Program-made: the position numbers and the translations under genes
NCBI GenBank assembly: GCA_018466975.1
Contig: CM031554.1
Coordinates: 1,736,001-1,800,000, forward strand
Source: Sparassis latifolia
Lineage: Eukaryota; Basidiomycota; Agaricomycetes; Polyporales; Sparassidaceae
Length of the DNA: 64,000 bases
Reading direction: 5' to 3'
The notes under the pieces: model-generated
What the model was told of the DNA's origin: nothing
What the model saw: only the letters and a program-made list of their open reading frames with translations
The model's database searches: none
In this document: positions 46,114 through 62,418 of the stretch, piece after piece
Numbering within the stretch: position 1 is the stretch's first letter
Layout of the letters: every line of letters begins with the position of its first letter

Positions 46114-46657
46114 TGACTACCCATAGGTAGTCGTATCCCTTTGATCGCGGAAATGGACCAACGAAGTCCATTGCTATCGAATTCCACGGAAACTGTGGAA
46201 TTGGCAAGGAATGAAGTAGTTTCACTTGCAAGTGATTGCGAGGCTTTGCTGTTTGGCAGGCCCCGCACATCACGCAGAATTTTTCGATGTTGCATCTGAT
46301 CCTAGGCCACCAGAACCACTGTCGGATGTATTCTGACGTCTTCTGTGGGCCATAGTGTCCTATGGTCGTGTGCCCTCTATCGATGATGATCTCGGTGATC
46401 ATTCGATGACAGTACAGGACCCTCGGGATGCAGATAACTTCTTCATCCTGGCGGTTCTTCATATATATGGTCTTGTCCCAGATTATGAAGGCGCTGAATT
46501 CCGTTGGGGATTCAACGACCTTCCTAAATAACGGGTCCTCGCCGTAGCCCTTTTGGACTGCGACCAGAAATGGGGTATTCTGTTCCAAACGGGCCTTCAG
46601 TGGAGGTCCGTTGGTACATGATTCTGCTATCGTCGGGTCCTCGTTCTTTGCACCTGG
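46114..46657 (-). pseudogene. Integrase N-terminal part of the outer element (truncated)
   Basis: In frame with the RNase H part on the other side of the nested element. The zinc-binding HHCC region is seen: RGHTTIGHYGPQKT, then FWWPRIRCNIEKFCVMCGAC. The catalytic core begins (WNSIAMDFVGPFPRS, with the first catalytic Asp) and is lost after YDYLWVV, where the MITE and ORF3 begin. The remaining D and E of the DDE triad are absent. Confidence 0.85.
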
Positions 46658-47299
46658 TGTTACGCGGCAGCGAAACACGAGCGTCAAGTCGAGTTGTCAC
46701 GAGACAAGGTCTTAGTCTAAGACACAAGTCCGTTCAAGTGACACTTCTGGCGATGTCCTCGCACTGAAGGTCGATCAGAGTTCGTTCTTATGACTCGTAG
46801 TAGCTGTCTGCTACTAACGGTCAATTTCAGTCAAAGGCAAGTGAAAAGCTGGTTTAATGGTAACCAGGTCGAGATGGGGATCCAGCTCGACAAGGTCGTC
46901 TACTTATACAAAAGGTATCCGCAGTACTACGCAGTAATGCGAGATCGTTCATTGGCTAGATAAGGTGAAACGATATCTGGGCAAGGTAACAGCGAGGAAG
47001 TAATATGTATGAGAAAGCTGAGTAAGGTTGTGAGAGATAATCAGTACTAATGGGGATAACGAGTCGTGTATCAGAACGAGGTAAAGATGAGGCATACATG
47101 CACATCTTGCATGTGCGATAAGAAGAAGGTCCGGAGTTGGATCCGGTGTAACCCTAGACTAGGAGTTCTGGATATCTGGATAAAGAATCGGAGGTTGCAC
47201 TCCGATGAGTCACGTGTTGGATCACGTGGTCTGGTAACGTAAAGGGAACAAAGAAAAGAAAAAGGAAAAGACGCGCCACAAGTGAGGAGCATTGTAACA
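46658..47299 (-). repeat. 3' LTR of the nested chromovirus
   Basis: 642 bp; differs from its partner at only a handful of positions, several of them CG versus TG/CA. Confidence 0.95.
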
Positions 47300-47496
47300 T
47301 CAGCTCCCGTCTAACGTTTCTTGTCCCACAAGAAATATTGTGATCTTCATCGTCGTCGGGGGCAGTCGCGGACATAATGATCTCCTCCACATCTGTAGCA
47401 TGTCCGCCGGCTGGTTCGTGATCCTTGTTCGGGGATACGTCCATCCCTGTAGGGATGACTGCAACGCGAAGAAGTGGATGCGGTCGAGAAAGATGG

Positions 47497-48090
47497 TTAA
47501 GATAACGGAGATCGTCCACTGGGTACGTGCGAATGAGGAGGGCGAGGTCGAACGGGAATTGGTTCTGGCGACGAGCGAGGAGTGGATGCGGGTATTCCAT
47601 TAGTGGTGTATCCGAGGATGTGTCCGATGTCTTCGTCCCCATGCTCCCTCCAAATCTCCTGTGCTGTACGAGTGACCGTACTGCGCATCAGCGACCAGAC
47701 TTGGTCGACTCTAGTTCGGGCTCTACTCGTCCTTTCTTCTGCTGCAATGAGTTCTTGTCTAGCCGTCTGCATCCACTCGACCATTTCTAATGCTCGTTGC
47801 ATGGAAACCACCGCTTGTCGATCTTGCGGGCAATTTCGTAAGGCGACAAGGATATCTGTGAAGTCGACAGGAACACGGATAGCCGAGATCAGACGTGTGG
47901 CAAATTCTTGTTCGTCCGATGCGTGACTGAGTTCAATAGAAGGTGAGGGCGATGAGGTGCGGATAAAGGGTGTCTGTGCTCGAGAGGGTACTCCATTAAC
48001 AAGCGTAGGCGATGCGGGTATGCTCATAATTGTGGAGGCGACTTCAGCGAGTATATTGTGAACAAGGTCGTCTATAGCGGAAGTGAGCAT
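47497..48090 (-). CDS. Accessory ORF after pol in the nested element (197 residues, unknown)
   Basis: Clean frame starting MLTSAIDDLVHNILAEVA. The first part is amphipathic, followed by a Ser/Pro-rich stretch (RAQTPFIRTSSPSPS), a long helical region likely to be coiled coil (MQRALEMVEWMQTARQELIA, then AAEERTSRARTRVDQVW), and a Pro/Arg-rich tail. It lies 26 bp after the second membrane ORF and before the 3' LTR. No domain recognised. A second frame (47642-47154, other phase) overlaps its end and runs into the LTR; I do not support that one. Confidence 0.5.
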   Translation of the reverse strand: MLTSAIDDLVHNILAEVASTIMSIPASPTLVNGVPSRAQTPFIRTSSPSPSIELSHASDEQEFATRLISAIRVPVDFTDILVALRNCPQDRQAVVSMQRALEMVEWMQTARQELIAAEERTSRARTRVDQVWSLMRSTVTRTAQEIWREHGDEDIGHILGYTTNGIPASTPRSSPEPIPVRPRPPHSHVPSGRSPLS

Positions 48091-48116
48091 TGATGATATG
48101 TCGTTTTCTCCTCCTT

Positions 48117-48266
48117 TTATACCTTTCGGTCGTTAAGGGGATCGCGGTTATCTGTGATGTGAAATAGAATGTCGTGGATCCGGGTAATAATCAAATAGAT
48201 GAAAATCCATTGGACGATAAAGAGTATTCCCACAGAGATAAGAGCTGCCTGATCAGTTCCAGGCAT
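48117..48266 (-). CDS. Small membrane-segment ORF 2 of the nested element (49 residues)
   Basis: ATG at 48266 gives MPGTDQAALISVGILFIV, continuing with about 23 hydrophobic residues (through IFIYLIITRI), then a short charged tail (DNRDPLNDRKV). It overlaps the end of the previous small ORF by 14 nt. The same frame is open upstream to 48392, so a longer 91-residue form is possible. Single-pass membrane protein by appearance; function unknown. Confidence 0.45.
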   Translation of the reverse strand: MPGTDQAALISVGILFIVQWIFIYLIITRIHDILFHITDNRDPLNDRKV

Positions 48267-48429
48267 CGTTCTGATCACCCCAGCCGTTAGCGTGCGGGCT
48301 GTCTCGCGTGAAGAGTGTGTGTTCGACAAGTCGTCTGATAAGGATTCGATGGACAATCCAAAGAAAAGTGAGGGTTGTGCAGTGGAGGACAATTAGGAAG
48401 ATGATGAGGAAAACCGTCGTGGTAGTCAT
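48253..48429 (-). CDS. Small membrane-segment ORF 1 of the nested element (58 residues)
   Basis: ATG at 48429 gives MTTTTVFLIIFLIVLHCTTL, a hydrophobic stretch of roughly 24 residues, followed by a basic helix (WIVHRILIRRLVEH) and a polar tail ending NDAWN. It starts 17 nt after the pol stop. The layout (single membrane segment then positive residues) matches ORF 2. Env-like origin is only a speculation. Confidence 0.45.
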   Translation of the reverse strand: MTTTTVFLIIFLIVLHCTTLTFLWIVHRILIRRLVEHTLFTRDSPHANGWGDQNDAWN

Positions 48430-48446
48430 TCTGGGTTTCTTCTCCT

Positions 48447-52717
<4,271 letters not shown>

Positions 52718-52925
52718 TCACTTGAAGATCTGAGCGGATCTCCATTGGTTATCAAACCGCGAGGTGTATTCATACCACTTGTCAAGTGTCTTGGGCATGC
52801 TTTCCATCCCATATATCCTTTGTCGGAGTGGGTCGTTAAGTCCCCACTTGAAATACTCGATATTTCCGGCATCTTCTAATTTCGCCTTGGATTCAATCGA
52901 TCGGAATTCGGCAATGTAGTCGTCC

Positions 52926-54359
52926 ACTTCAGGGTACCCTTCCGACCTAGCTCTTAGCTTCAACATAATCTATATTGTGTAGTGGCTAAGAGCCTCTCAG
53001 GTGTCAGACAGACCATGGTACCAATACATGTCCCAGGGCATTATATGGGATTACCCAGGGCAAAGGCAGGGCATAGGCTGGTCCAATGACACAATTATCA
53101 TATGGGATGTTCTATAGTACTAGGGCATTGATATTTATATCCCAGTATTACTGGTTGTCCCATGGTGCCAGGGGTACATAGAGATGTCCCACTATTAGTA
53201 AAAGATGTATTTTTAGGCTATTGCATGGTAGTTTTTTTATACTTTGTTCTACAATCATATTGTATAAGCTCTAATTATAAAAACAGTGACTAGAATACTG
53301 TAAATACGTGCCTTATTTGCACTTTATATACAGTGAAATATTTATAGAAAGCAGAATATCCCATATCAAGTATTGTGTATGCATTTGTAATGTTATAAAG
53401 ACTATATTACTATTGGTAGCATGTACAACAACTTCATTAGCTCATATAACAACTAAGACAGGTCAAACAATAATGTTTATTCTCGTGTTTTAAAATCAAT
53501 TTTACATTTTCTGACATAATGTTCAGACTAACATGATATAATCTTTGGCATATAGTGTGTATCGTAGCTATACTACAACTTTCACTAAGTGTCTCAAGAA
53601 ATAGAACAACTCAGTCTACTAATATACTAGCAAAGGAGATATATTCTTGTCATATCTCCTATCATATGCTGTATTTAAATGAAAAAAGAAAGGCATTTGA
53701 CCTAAGACTTCAGTCAAGTTACACTCAGAAATGCATTCACTGAATGACACCTCTGTATTATGGGATGTCCCTTTATGTGATGGGATATCCCTTGTAAGGA
53801 CCTGTCACTCTTAAACCTTAGTAATTCAACTGTTAGTATAAATCTCCTAGATAATTATAGTAGTTAAATAGAAACTTCAGGCTAAAGAAGAGACTAAATA
53901 TCTGTGAATCTTAAAATAACATCTTAGGATGTCCTTAAAATGGGAGATCCCACCTTATATAATATGCAAATAAAGTGCTTGTTTATATCACTATAGTCAC
54001 TGTTTTTATAATTAAGGCTTAGATAATATGATAGTGGAATAAAGTATAAAAAACTACCATACAATAGCCAGAAAATACATCTTTTACTAGTAGTGGGACA
54101 TTCCTATGTACCCCTGGCACCATGGGACAACCAGTAATACTGGAATATAAATATCAATGCTCTAGTACTATAGGACATCCCATATGATAATTGTGCCATT
54201 GGACCAGCCTTTGCCCTGCCTTTGCCCTGGGTAATCCCATATAATGCCCTGGGACATGTATTGGTACCATGGTCTGTCTGACACCTGAGAGGCTCTTAGC
54301 CACTACACAATATAGATTATGTTGAAGCTAAGAGCTAGGTCGGAAGGGTACCCTGAAGT
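52926..54359. mobile_element. Mutator-like (MULE) non-autonomous element with ~365-bp inverted arms
   Basis: 1434 bp; flanked by the 10-bp duplication GTAGTCGTCC at 52916-52925 and 54360-54369. The inverted arms (52926 to about 53290, and about 53995 to 54359) are over 90% identical and start ACTTCAGGGTACCC. Long arms with a 9-11 bp duplication are typical of Mutator-type elements. The ~700-bp centre is AT-rich and non-coding. Confidence 0.85.
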
Positions 54360-55447
54360 GTAGTCGTCCGCAGTACGAGTTCCTTGCTTGATGTTACGCA
54401 GCAAGGTACGAGCAGTTTCTTCAATATTTTCATCGCCAAATGCTTTGTTCACACTCGCAATGAAGTCTCTCCAACTCCCATAAGAAAGGAAGCCGTCATT
54501 GGTGAGTTCTGTTTCTATGAAGCTCTGTGCCCATGATCCTGCTGTTCCTCCTTGCATGTGCGATAGCACGAATGCGATCTTCTGATTGTCCTCCTGGTAG
54601 ACATGGCTATTTCCGGCCATGTAATTCTTGCATTGGTTTATGAATTCCCTAAGCTTCGAACGGTCTGAACCGTTGAAGATCTCGGGTTTTCTAAAACCAA
54701 GTTCCTTCTGGCTGACATGGTGACGTCCTTCATCCATGGTAACTGTAGTCATCGGTGGTACATAATCGGATATGATTGGTGCAAGAATCGGTTGGGGTAC
54801 GGGATCCTGGACAGGGAGGTTCCAAGGGGCGTCTGGTCTTTCTCCTGGATAGGAGATAGGTATGCCACTGTCTGCGATGTGTGATAGTACAAGCCCTCCA
54901 ACGTTATGGGGTAGGCCTGCTTCGTAGTCACCACTTGGGTGATCAATGCGTTGATCTGGTCTGATGAGTAAAGGTCGTCCGTTTAAAATGTGTACGTTCC
55001 TCTGTGCGTCCCACTCTGCCTGAGATGGGAGGAGATCGATGTATTGCTTGGGAAGAGCAGTCGGGTTGATAAAGTTCAAATCCAGCGTGGATAAATTCTC
55101 CTGTGTGACCTACGCCTACACGTAGACTGCACACCGCCCCAACTAAGTGGGTTCGTTAGTCGTCGGCTAACAAGCCCGTAGAGTGTCTTCTGTCTTCAAA
55201 CTGATACACCTATTTGCTGATTGCTCGAGTGATTACCTCAGCCTCCTCGGCCTATTGGTCTCTCGGACAGACCCTCTCCGAAGATGAGTGATCAGTCTAT
55301 CCTTCAGCTACCTCGATTACAGAGTAATCTCAGACGGTGCTTTAGCAATCGAATCGGGTGTATCATTCAGTCTTCAAGGTTCGGTCCGGTCGGTAGTTCG
55401 TTGTTAGACTCTAGGAAGTCACAGAGAGTAATAAGATCTCGACCTAA

Positions 55448-56088
55448 TGTTACGCGCAGCTAAACACGAGCGTCAAGTCGAGTTGTCACGAGACAAGGTC
55501 TTAGTCTAAGACACAAGTCCGTTCAAGTGACACTTCTGGCGATGTCCTCGCACTGAAGGTCGATCAGAGTTCGTTCTTATGACTCGTAGTAGCTGTCTGC
55601 TACTAACGGTCAATTTCAGTCAAAGGCAAGTGAAAAGCTGGTTTAATGGTAACCAGGTCGAGATGGGGATCCAGCTCGACAAGGTCGTCTACTTATACAA
55701 AAGGTATCCGCAGTACTACGCAGTAATGCGAGATCGTTCATTGGCTAGATAAGGTGAAACGATATCTGGGCAAGGTAACAGCGAGGAAGTAATATGTATG
55801 AGAAAGCTGAGTAAGGTTGTGAGAGATAATCAGTACTAATGGGGATAACGAGTCGTGTATCAGAACGAGGTAAAGATGAGGCATACATGCACATCTTGCA
55901 TGTGCGATAAGAAGAAGGTCCGGAGTTGGATCCGGTGTAACCCTAGACTAGGAGTTCTGGATATCTGGATAAAGAATCGGAGGTTGCACTCCGATGAGTC
56001 ACGTGTTGGATCATGTGGTCTGGTAACATAAAGGGAACAAAGAAAAGAAAAAGGAAAAGACGTGCCACAAGTGAGGAGCGTTGTAACA
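55448..56088 (-). repeat. 5' LTR of the nested chromovirus
   Basis: 641 bp, near-identical to the copy at 46658-47299. It carries the element's promoter by analogy. Confidence 0.95.
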
Positions 56089-56093
56089 CCTGG

Positions 56094-59000
56094 AGTTGGT
56101 GTCACTAGGGGCAGGTGGGAGGCCATCTCACTGGCCTCCTGATCCCTTGACTCCTGCACATCCTTGGGCAGCTGTGCTGGGCACTGGATCATTCCAGTGC
56201 GCAGCTCAGCAATACGGTTGGAGGGTAGGTCATCCCACTCAGGGTCTAGATGAATGTCTGCATTCGCATAGTCCTGGATGGGTGTGAATTCATCTGCATT
56301 GTCATTCTCATAGTACCTCGATAGACAGTCCACGACCTTATTGGTCACGCCTTCTACATACTGGATCTTGTATTGAAATCGAGACATGTAATCGTTCCAA
56401 CGAATCTGTCGATTTGTTGGATTGGTTACGCCTTTGAAATACTTCAATGCCTGATGGTCAGTCGCGATCATTATTGGTCGACCGAGTAGTTTGTCCTCCC
56501 ACTTGAGGAGAGCTTCCAGTATCGCGAGTGTCTCGTGCTCATATGTTTTATAAGCACATTGCGCACTCGTGAATTTCTTCGACAGGAAGCCAGCCAGGTG
56601 ACAAGTTCGCCAGTCTGGCCCCTGTTCGTACATCACTCCAACACCATATAACGATGCATCGGATATCACTCAGATGGGTTCTGGTTGACATGGGTCGATT
56701 GGCTTCAGGATGGGTGCCTTGCATGCCAAAGCTTTGATCATTTCAAAGCATTTGGTGTGCATTGGGCGCCATAGGAACACTCGGTCATTGTGAGCCATGT
56801 CTGACAGCGGCAAAGTGTACGCCATTACATTGGGCATGAAGTGTCCTAGGTAGTTCACGAGCCCTAGGAATTGTTGTACTTCTTTGTAAGATCGAGGTAT
56901 TCACCATTCGCGAATACGGCTCATCTTGTCTGAGTCTGTGTGGAGTCCTCGATCATCGATTAGATGATCTAGGCAGTCCATGCTCCATGTGTATAGGTCG
57001 CACTTCCTTTTGCTGAGGTAGAGCTTTGCCTCTCTCAGCTTACAGAATATGATTTCCAAATGACGTTCGTGTTCTTCGATTGTGTCGGAGAACACGAATA
57101 TGTCATCGAGGTATACGTGAATGTATCGTCCGATGCAGTCATGAAATATCAACGTCATGAGGCTTTGGAATGTCGCTGGGGCATTACAATCACCTTGTTG
57201 CATGACGTGACTTACAAATGTACCGTATGGGGTGGAGAACACTGTTTTGCAGACGTCCTCCGCTGCCACACGTATTTGTTCGTACACGTCGGACAAGTCA
57301 ATCTTCGACCAGTATTTGGCATGAGACACGTTCATGCGTATCTGGTCCTGGTCCAGGAATGGAGTTACATCCTTTACGGTGTTGTCATTGTGTTTACGCG
57401 CATCGACAACCGTCCGTAATTTTCCACTCTTCTTCATAATGCATATCATGAGCACTGTCTGGGGAGCCTGCTTGGACTCCAACCAGCCAGCGTCCTGGTA
57501 TCATTGGATCTTTGTTAGGAGCAATGGCTTCATTGTGTCGGCACATCTCGGTAATCACTGTCGATACTGCTCATCATTATTAATGAGCGGTATTCGATGG
57601 TTGATTTCATGGAATGGTGGAAGGATTGGGGGCGGGGGACACATTATGTTCCTCGTCTTCTCAATCCAGGCTTTTCGGCATTCTTGTAGTTTCTCCTTGG
57701 ATGCTATTGCATCTGAGGATTCTACGAATGTGGCGCGAATTTCTTCGTCTTTATGGTGTTCGTTCAGTGCGAACACCATTAAGTCATTTAGACCTAATGG
57801 GTTTGGCTGACCGAACTGGTCCCATCGTGGTTCGTTCATCGAGTGTCTATTCAGTGCAAACTTCTCCGAGATGTCAGGGAAACAGTCCTTTTTGGGCTGT
57901 TTCCTGTTTCTCATGGTTGATTTTTCTTTCGCCTTGACGTTTCTGTCATTCCCCTCCCCTCTTAGGACTGTCCCCAGGTTCGCACCACAAGACTGGGGTG
58001 GCTTCATGGCCATTGGTCTCATTGCGGGGTCCTATTGCGGGTTGTCCGGGGTTATAACGGTAAGGGTACCGACGTTATTGTGCACGCAATAGTGTGAGTG
58101 CAACATATCCTTGCGATTCACAAGGATTGTGGCCTCGTCCACTTCTGCGTAGGTCGGTATCTTTTGTCGTTGCATCGATATGGTGCGGTTCTCGAAGTCA
58201 AGGACCATGCCATATTTATGCATGAACACTGTGCCTAGTACGGTGTCGTATCTATCGATATCGACGACGTCTAGGTAGTGTTGTGCCTTTACTAGGCCTA
58301 TGGAGATTGTGGGTCGTGCACCATAATTGATGTGCATCCTGCTTCCCTTGGTGCCCAGTTGGAGACCTATTTGGTCATCCAGGTCGATTCGGTCCGCCTT
58401 CGAGATGTACGCCATCTCCGGAGAAATGGAGTCCATTGTACATCCCGAGTCGAATAGTGTATAGGTCTTGATCCCATTGATCAAGACCTCTGCACATAGT
58501 GTTTGTTGTGTGTGCGAGTTTCGCTGAGGCTGCATGGCTGGATCGGTCAGGCGTCGTACACATGAGTCGTACAGCCATGTGTTCCTCGAGGATCGTGCGT
58601 CTGTTGCGGGTTCACTAGTGTGGAGGTGTACGGTCTGCGTACACTTTCCAGACTTGTGTTGATGCATGGCGCTGAATCTCATCGATCCCAGGCGAACATC
58701 GTAGTCATCATTCCAGCCATCGTCTCCAGATGGGGGTTCACGCTCATCTGCCGATGAGTACTGTGATCCCTCTGGAGCCCAGTCTGACTCAGGATATGTT
58801 TGATATCCTGTGTCATTCTGGTATGGCCCTTCATTTCCGTCAGTTTCAGGAGTCGTCTCCTGTGGAGCCGGCTCCTGAACTGCAGCCTCTGGTTCCACCG
58901 GTTCTTGGTTTGCCTGTTCCTCATCCTTGGAGCAGTCATCGACTACACGTTGTGCGTGTAGTCATGCTGGCCGAGGTTTACCGTAGTTCGGGCATGTCGG

Positions 59001-59976
59001 GTCTGTCGAGAAGTGGCCCTTGCCACCGCAAGAATAACAAGTGATGTTTGCATTCGTCGCCTTGTTATTCGCTGTTGGTCTCAATCCCGAGACTGCCGGG
59101 TTTGTAGTAGGACAACCACCCCCATGAAGTTGTCCGTCGTGTGGGTTCATCATTCTATGGCCAGCATTACTGGCCTGCCATACATGTCCTGGGTGTGCCC
59201 CTCCTTGTCCTTGTCCTTGCGGGCGGTAGGTAGGTCGTGTATCTCCTGTTGATGATATCATCGGCGTGAGAAATGACATGGCCTTACTTGAAATCTGGGT
59301 CCCCATATGGTCCCCGGTTTTCTGAGGCTGTCGGCGGTCCTTGTATGTACGGTATTGGTCCAGCCATCCGTTGCCCTGTTTGATCGCCAAAGCCGATCAA
59401 TACAGTGCATCGATGGTGTGTTTCTCAGGCGATAGTAGGTGGGCTAGACGCATTACTTCTACCATCGGTAGTGGTAACACGTCCATAAACCTCTTCCGGA
59501 ATGCATATTCCATTGGGTATTGCACCATGCGATCTGCGTGGTGTAATAGCCTGTCGTATAGCTCGCTCACACCACCGCATGATAAGCTGTATGTCGCCTT
59601 GTTGTACTTCTCGGATGCTATTAGCTCTGAGTCCTTGTGTAGAAATTGCCGGTGGAGGTGCGTCACCGCATCCTCGAAGTACCACTGTCGTACTTCACGG
59701 TTCGGTGACTGCACATTCAGGAAAAACCAGTTGGTGGCATCATCTTTAAGACTTTGCCCCAATATTTGCAGGCGATCCGCATCCATGGCGTCACCAGTGA
59801 TGCGAAGAGTCTTGAAGTATTCCAGCAACTTCTGTAGTCAGACCTTGAATGCATCAAGATCATCCTTCCCATCGTATTGCAGCAGTGGAGGCATCTTGGT
59901 GACTCTGAGGTATGCTGGTGGTTCATCGATGGGATCTCTTGATACCATCTCGTCCACCATTGTATGGATCCTCTAG
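56094..59976 (-). pseudogene. Gag-capsid, protease, RT and RNase H of the outer Ty3/Gypsy element
   Basis: One phase throughout, cut by stops at 59838, 59397, 58962, 57555, 56901 and 56670 (TGA) and 58032 (TAG). In order: capsid (LQYDGKDDLDAFKV, LGQSLKDDATNWFFLNV); zinc knuckle CYSCGGKGHFSTDPTC at about 59033 (spacing longer than usual before the last Cys); protease YTLFDSGCTMDSISPEMA; RT (PMIPGRWLESKQAPQTVLM, YWSKIDLSDVYEQIRV, HVYLDDIFVFSD with YLDD); and RNase H (VISDASLYGVGVMYEQGPDW, YEHETLAILEALLKWEDKLL, IATDHQALKYFKGV). It continues into the integrase part at 46657 after removal of the nested element. Confidence 0.93.
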
Positions 59977-61499
59977 ATTGCGGGAGACATATCTGGAGGT
60001 ATCACTCCTGGGCCATGCGATCATTGTACGGTCGCGTGGCCTGTGTGCGTACCTGGTGCGGCTGTTGTATTCATTCCCGGGAATCGAGGGGGTCAGTTCA
60101 CTGCAGTAGTGACTGCCGGGTTTGGCTGGGTCACTCCCGATTGGAATGTTACATTCCGAGCAACGTTGGGCTGTTGCATAGCCGTCATTGCGTTCACTGC
60201 AGGACCTTGTGTCGGTCCTGTAGGTCATGTTTTCGTTCCCGCCATGGGCTGCCCTTGCAGCCCGTGGGGGTATCCAGGTCCTGTAGGTCGCGTTGGTCGA
60301 GGAGGCAGTGGTGGCGGAGTCGATCCATTGGATTGCGGTAGCCGTTGTCCTCCAGGTCAGTGTCCCCGGGGTGGTGTTGCGGGCCTTCGACCATTTTTTC
60401 TGAGATGGTCGAAGTCATTCCCGTCATCTCTGGGGTATGGACTGGAGTTGTCTGAATCATCACTTCCGGGGTCACCTTCAGGAGCTGCTACTGGAGCTGT
60501 TCCGGACTGGAGTGATCCCCACGTCACGCGAGGTGTTGATGATACCAGCGGTTGTACTCCGAATGATCTCAACGCCCTTTCGGACTCTGAGGCCATCCAG
60601 TCCAAGTATCTGGTGTATATTAGCACCCTTCAATTATAATCCTCGTCTGGCTCTCCCTCTTGCTGTGGTCGGGCCAACCGATGGTACGCGCTCTTAATAA
60701 TTATATCAGGAGCACCTGCCATCAGGTCCTCGACCTCTGAGGGGTATAATCCTTGCTCTAGCGCTATCTCTTCGATGGAGTTCCTCATTCCCGAGGGGAC
60801 GGGTTGATCCATTGGGTCAACTTCATCTCCTGAGGAATTCTCGAGTTCGCCCATTATCCTTTCAAATCGCTCATTCTGCACTTGGTGGTTCCGTTCATGT
60901 GTCTCATGAATGGCCTGCATCTCGCGTTCTTGCTTCTCTTGCAGTGCGTCGAGTTTGCGGTTCGCCTCTTCTCGAGCCCACTGGAGTGCCTTTCGGGCTC
61001 TCTCTCTGCGCACGCATTCTGACGAGCTCGTGCTTGCAGTGCTTCCTGGGGCTCTATCCTTAGCGTGACATATTTTGTCTGCTAGGGAAGATATCGGTTG
61101 CGCTGGCAGGGCTGGGGACGGAAATCTCTGTGAGTAATGCGAAGGATGCTGTGGCGTCCTTCCCATTCTCGTCATTTCCATTTCTTCACTGGCCTGGTGA
61201 GATCCAGTGGATCTCATCGGCATTCTGACATTACAGTCAGAGGTGGATTCCTGCTGCTGCTCATCTGTTTGGCCTCCTTGTGTTGAGCATGGGGGTTCGA
61301 CATACAACAGTGTAGGGGATCGTGGGGCTGGTGATACCAGTTCTTGCCCACAGTCCGTTATTTCTGGGGCTGGCATGCCAGTGTCCATGTGCACGCCATC
61401 ATGGGGTGCGCTCTCGGCCACATCTGCCAGAACCGCATGCTCTGCCTGTCTTGACTGGGAGCGTGTTATCCGTGTGTTTTTGGGGCCTTGACTTGCCAT
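59977..61499 (-). pseudogene. Gag N-terminal region of the outer element
   Basis: Same phase as the pol part. Starts MASQGPKNTRITRSQSRQAE at 61499. A Ser/Thr/Pro-rich stretch is followed by a highly charged helix (RKALQWAREEANRKLDALQE) and an acidic end. Stops: TGA at 60630 and 60357, then three more TGA and one TAG before 59976. The part after 60357 is Pro/Thr/Gly-rich (TGPGYPHGLQGQPMAG) with low complexity. Confidence 0.75.
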
Positions 61500-61588
61500 T
61501 AGGTGGCAAGTTAAGGTTCTTGATTTCTTGATGGGGGTCTTCGCTGTCGAATAGAATTTTTTGCAGGGTAAATTGGACTGTAAAAGAG

Positions 61589-61842
61589 TGTAATGTGGGG
61601 CGAGATCTTATCACACCGAACCTCAGATACAGTGCACCAAGCTTTATTCTGGAGCATCGTGCGTGTATCAAGGTTGTGGTGTGTTAAGTCTCTGACTTCA
61701 ACACACCGACGCACGCTCGATACACGCAGAGTGCATACAAACAGTACACAACAGTTATGTAATACAAAATGAGATTAGATAAGATTAGGGCACAAGTACC
61801 ACTTGGTACTTGTGCCCCGCAATACAACAGCGGCACATTACA
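61589..61842 (-). repeat. 5' LTR of the outer Ty3/Gypsy element
   Basis: 254 bp; ends TGTAATGT/ACATTACA, with TCAGG target duplication next to it at 61843. Confidence 0.95.
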
Positions 61843-61860
61843 TCAGGTTACAGTTTCATA

Positions 61861-62416
61861 GTGTTGCAGGGTCCAGTCCTGGGACTGGTCCAGGACTGCC
61901 TCAGGATCAGGACTGGACCATATAGAACTGCTATCTGGTTCAGTCCTGTACTGGTCCAGTCCTGATCCTGGTCCTGGTTCTGAAGATTTTCAGAATTCTC
62001 AGAACTGCCAGGACTGGTCCAGGATCAGTTTAGGACCAGTCCTGGACTGATACTGTTTAGGTGCTATTAAAGCCTGTTTTTCATCAAAATTTAGGTCAAA
62101 GCTGAGAAGTTGGCATGATAGAAAACTAGAATTCAAGTAAGGCTTAGATATAATGCAAAAACACTAGTAATAATGAAGTATAACCCCCTCACAAGTTGTG
62201 TATACTATGTCTTAATCTCTCAACATGAGTCAAAGTAAATAAAGACCAGTCCAGGACTAGTTAAGACCAGTTAAGACTGACTTAAGATTGAGTCTGGTCC
62301 TGAACCAGTCCAGACTGATCCAGGACTGTAGTCCTTACTGGTCCCAACAGGACTGGTCCTGGTCCTGGTCCTGGCCAAAAAGGCAAAAGACCGGACTGGA
62401 CCAGACCCTGCAACAC
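61861..62416. mobile_element. 556-bp MITE with TA duplication, built of CCAGTCCTGG-like words
   Basis: Inverted ends GTGTTGCAGGGTC; TA at 61859-61860 and 62417-62418. Both flanking thirds consist of degenerate repeats of GGTCCAGTCCTGG on both strands, so the element can form an extended hairpin. It lies 14 bp outside the TCAGG duplication of the outer LTR element. Confidence 0.85.
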
Positions 62417-62418
62417 TA

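Noticed and set aside
47154..47642. 162-codon frame running from the accessory ORF into the 3' LTR
   Set aside because: It overlaps the better-supported 197-residue frame and ends inside the LTR; likely chance.
48253..48429. Calling the membrane ORFs an envelope protein
   Set aside because: Too small, no signal-peptide plus fusion or cleavage motif; only their position and hydrophobic segment are suggestive.
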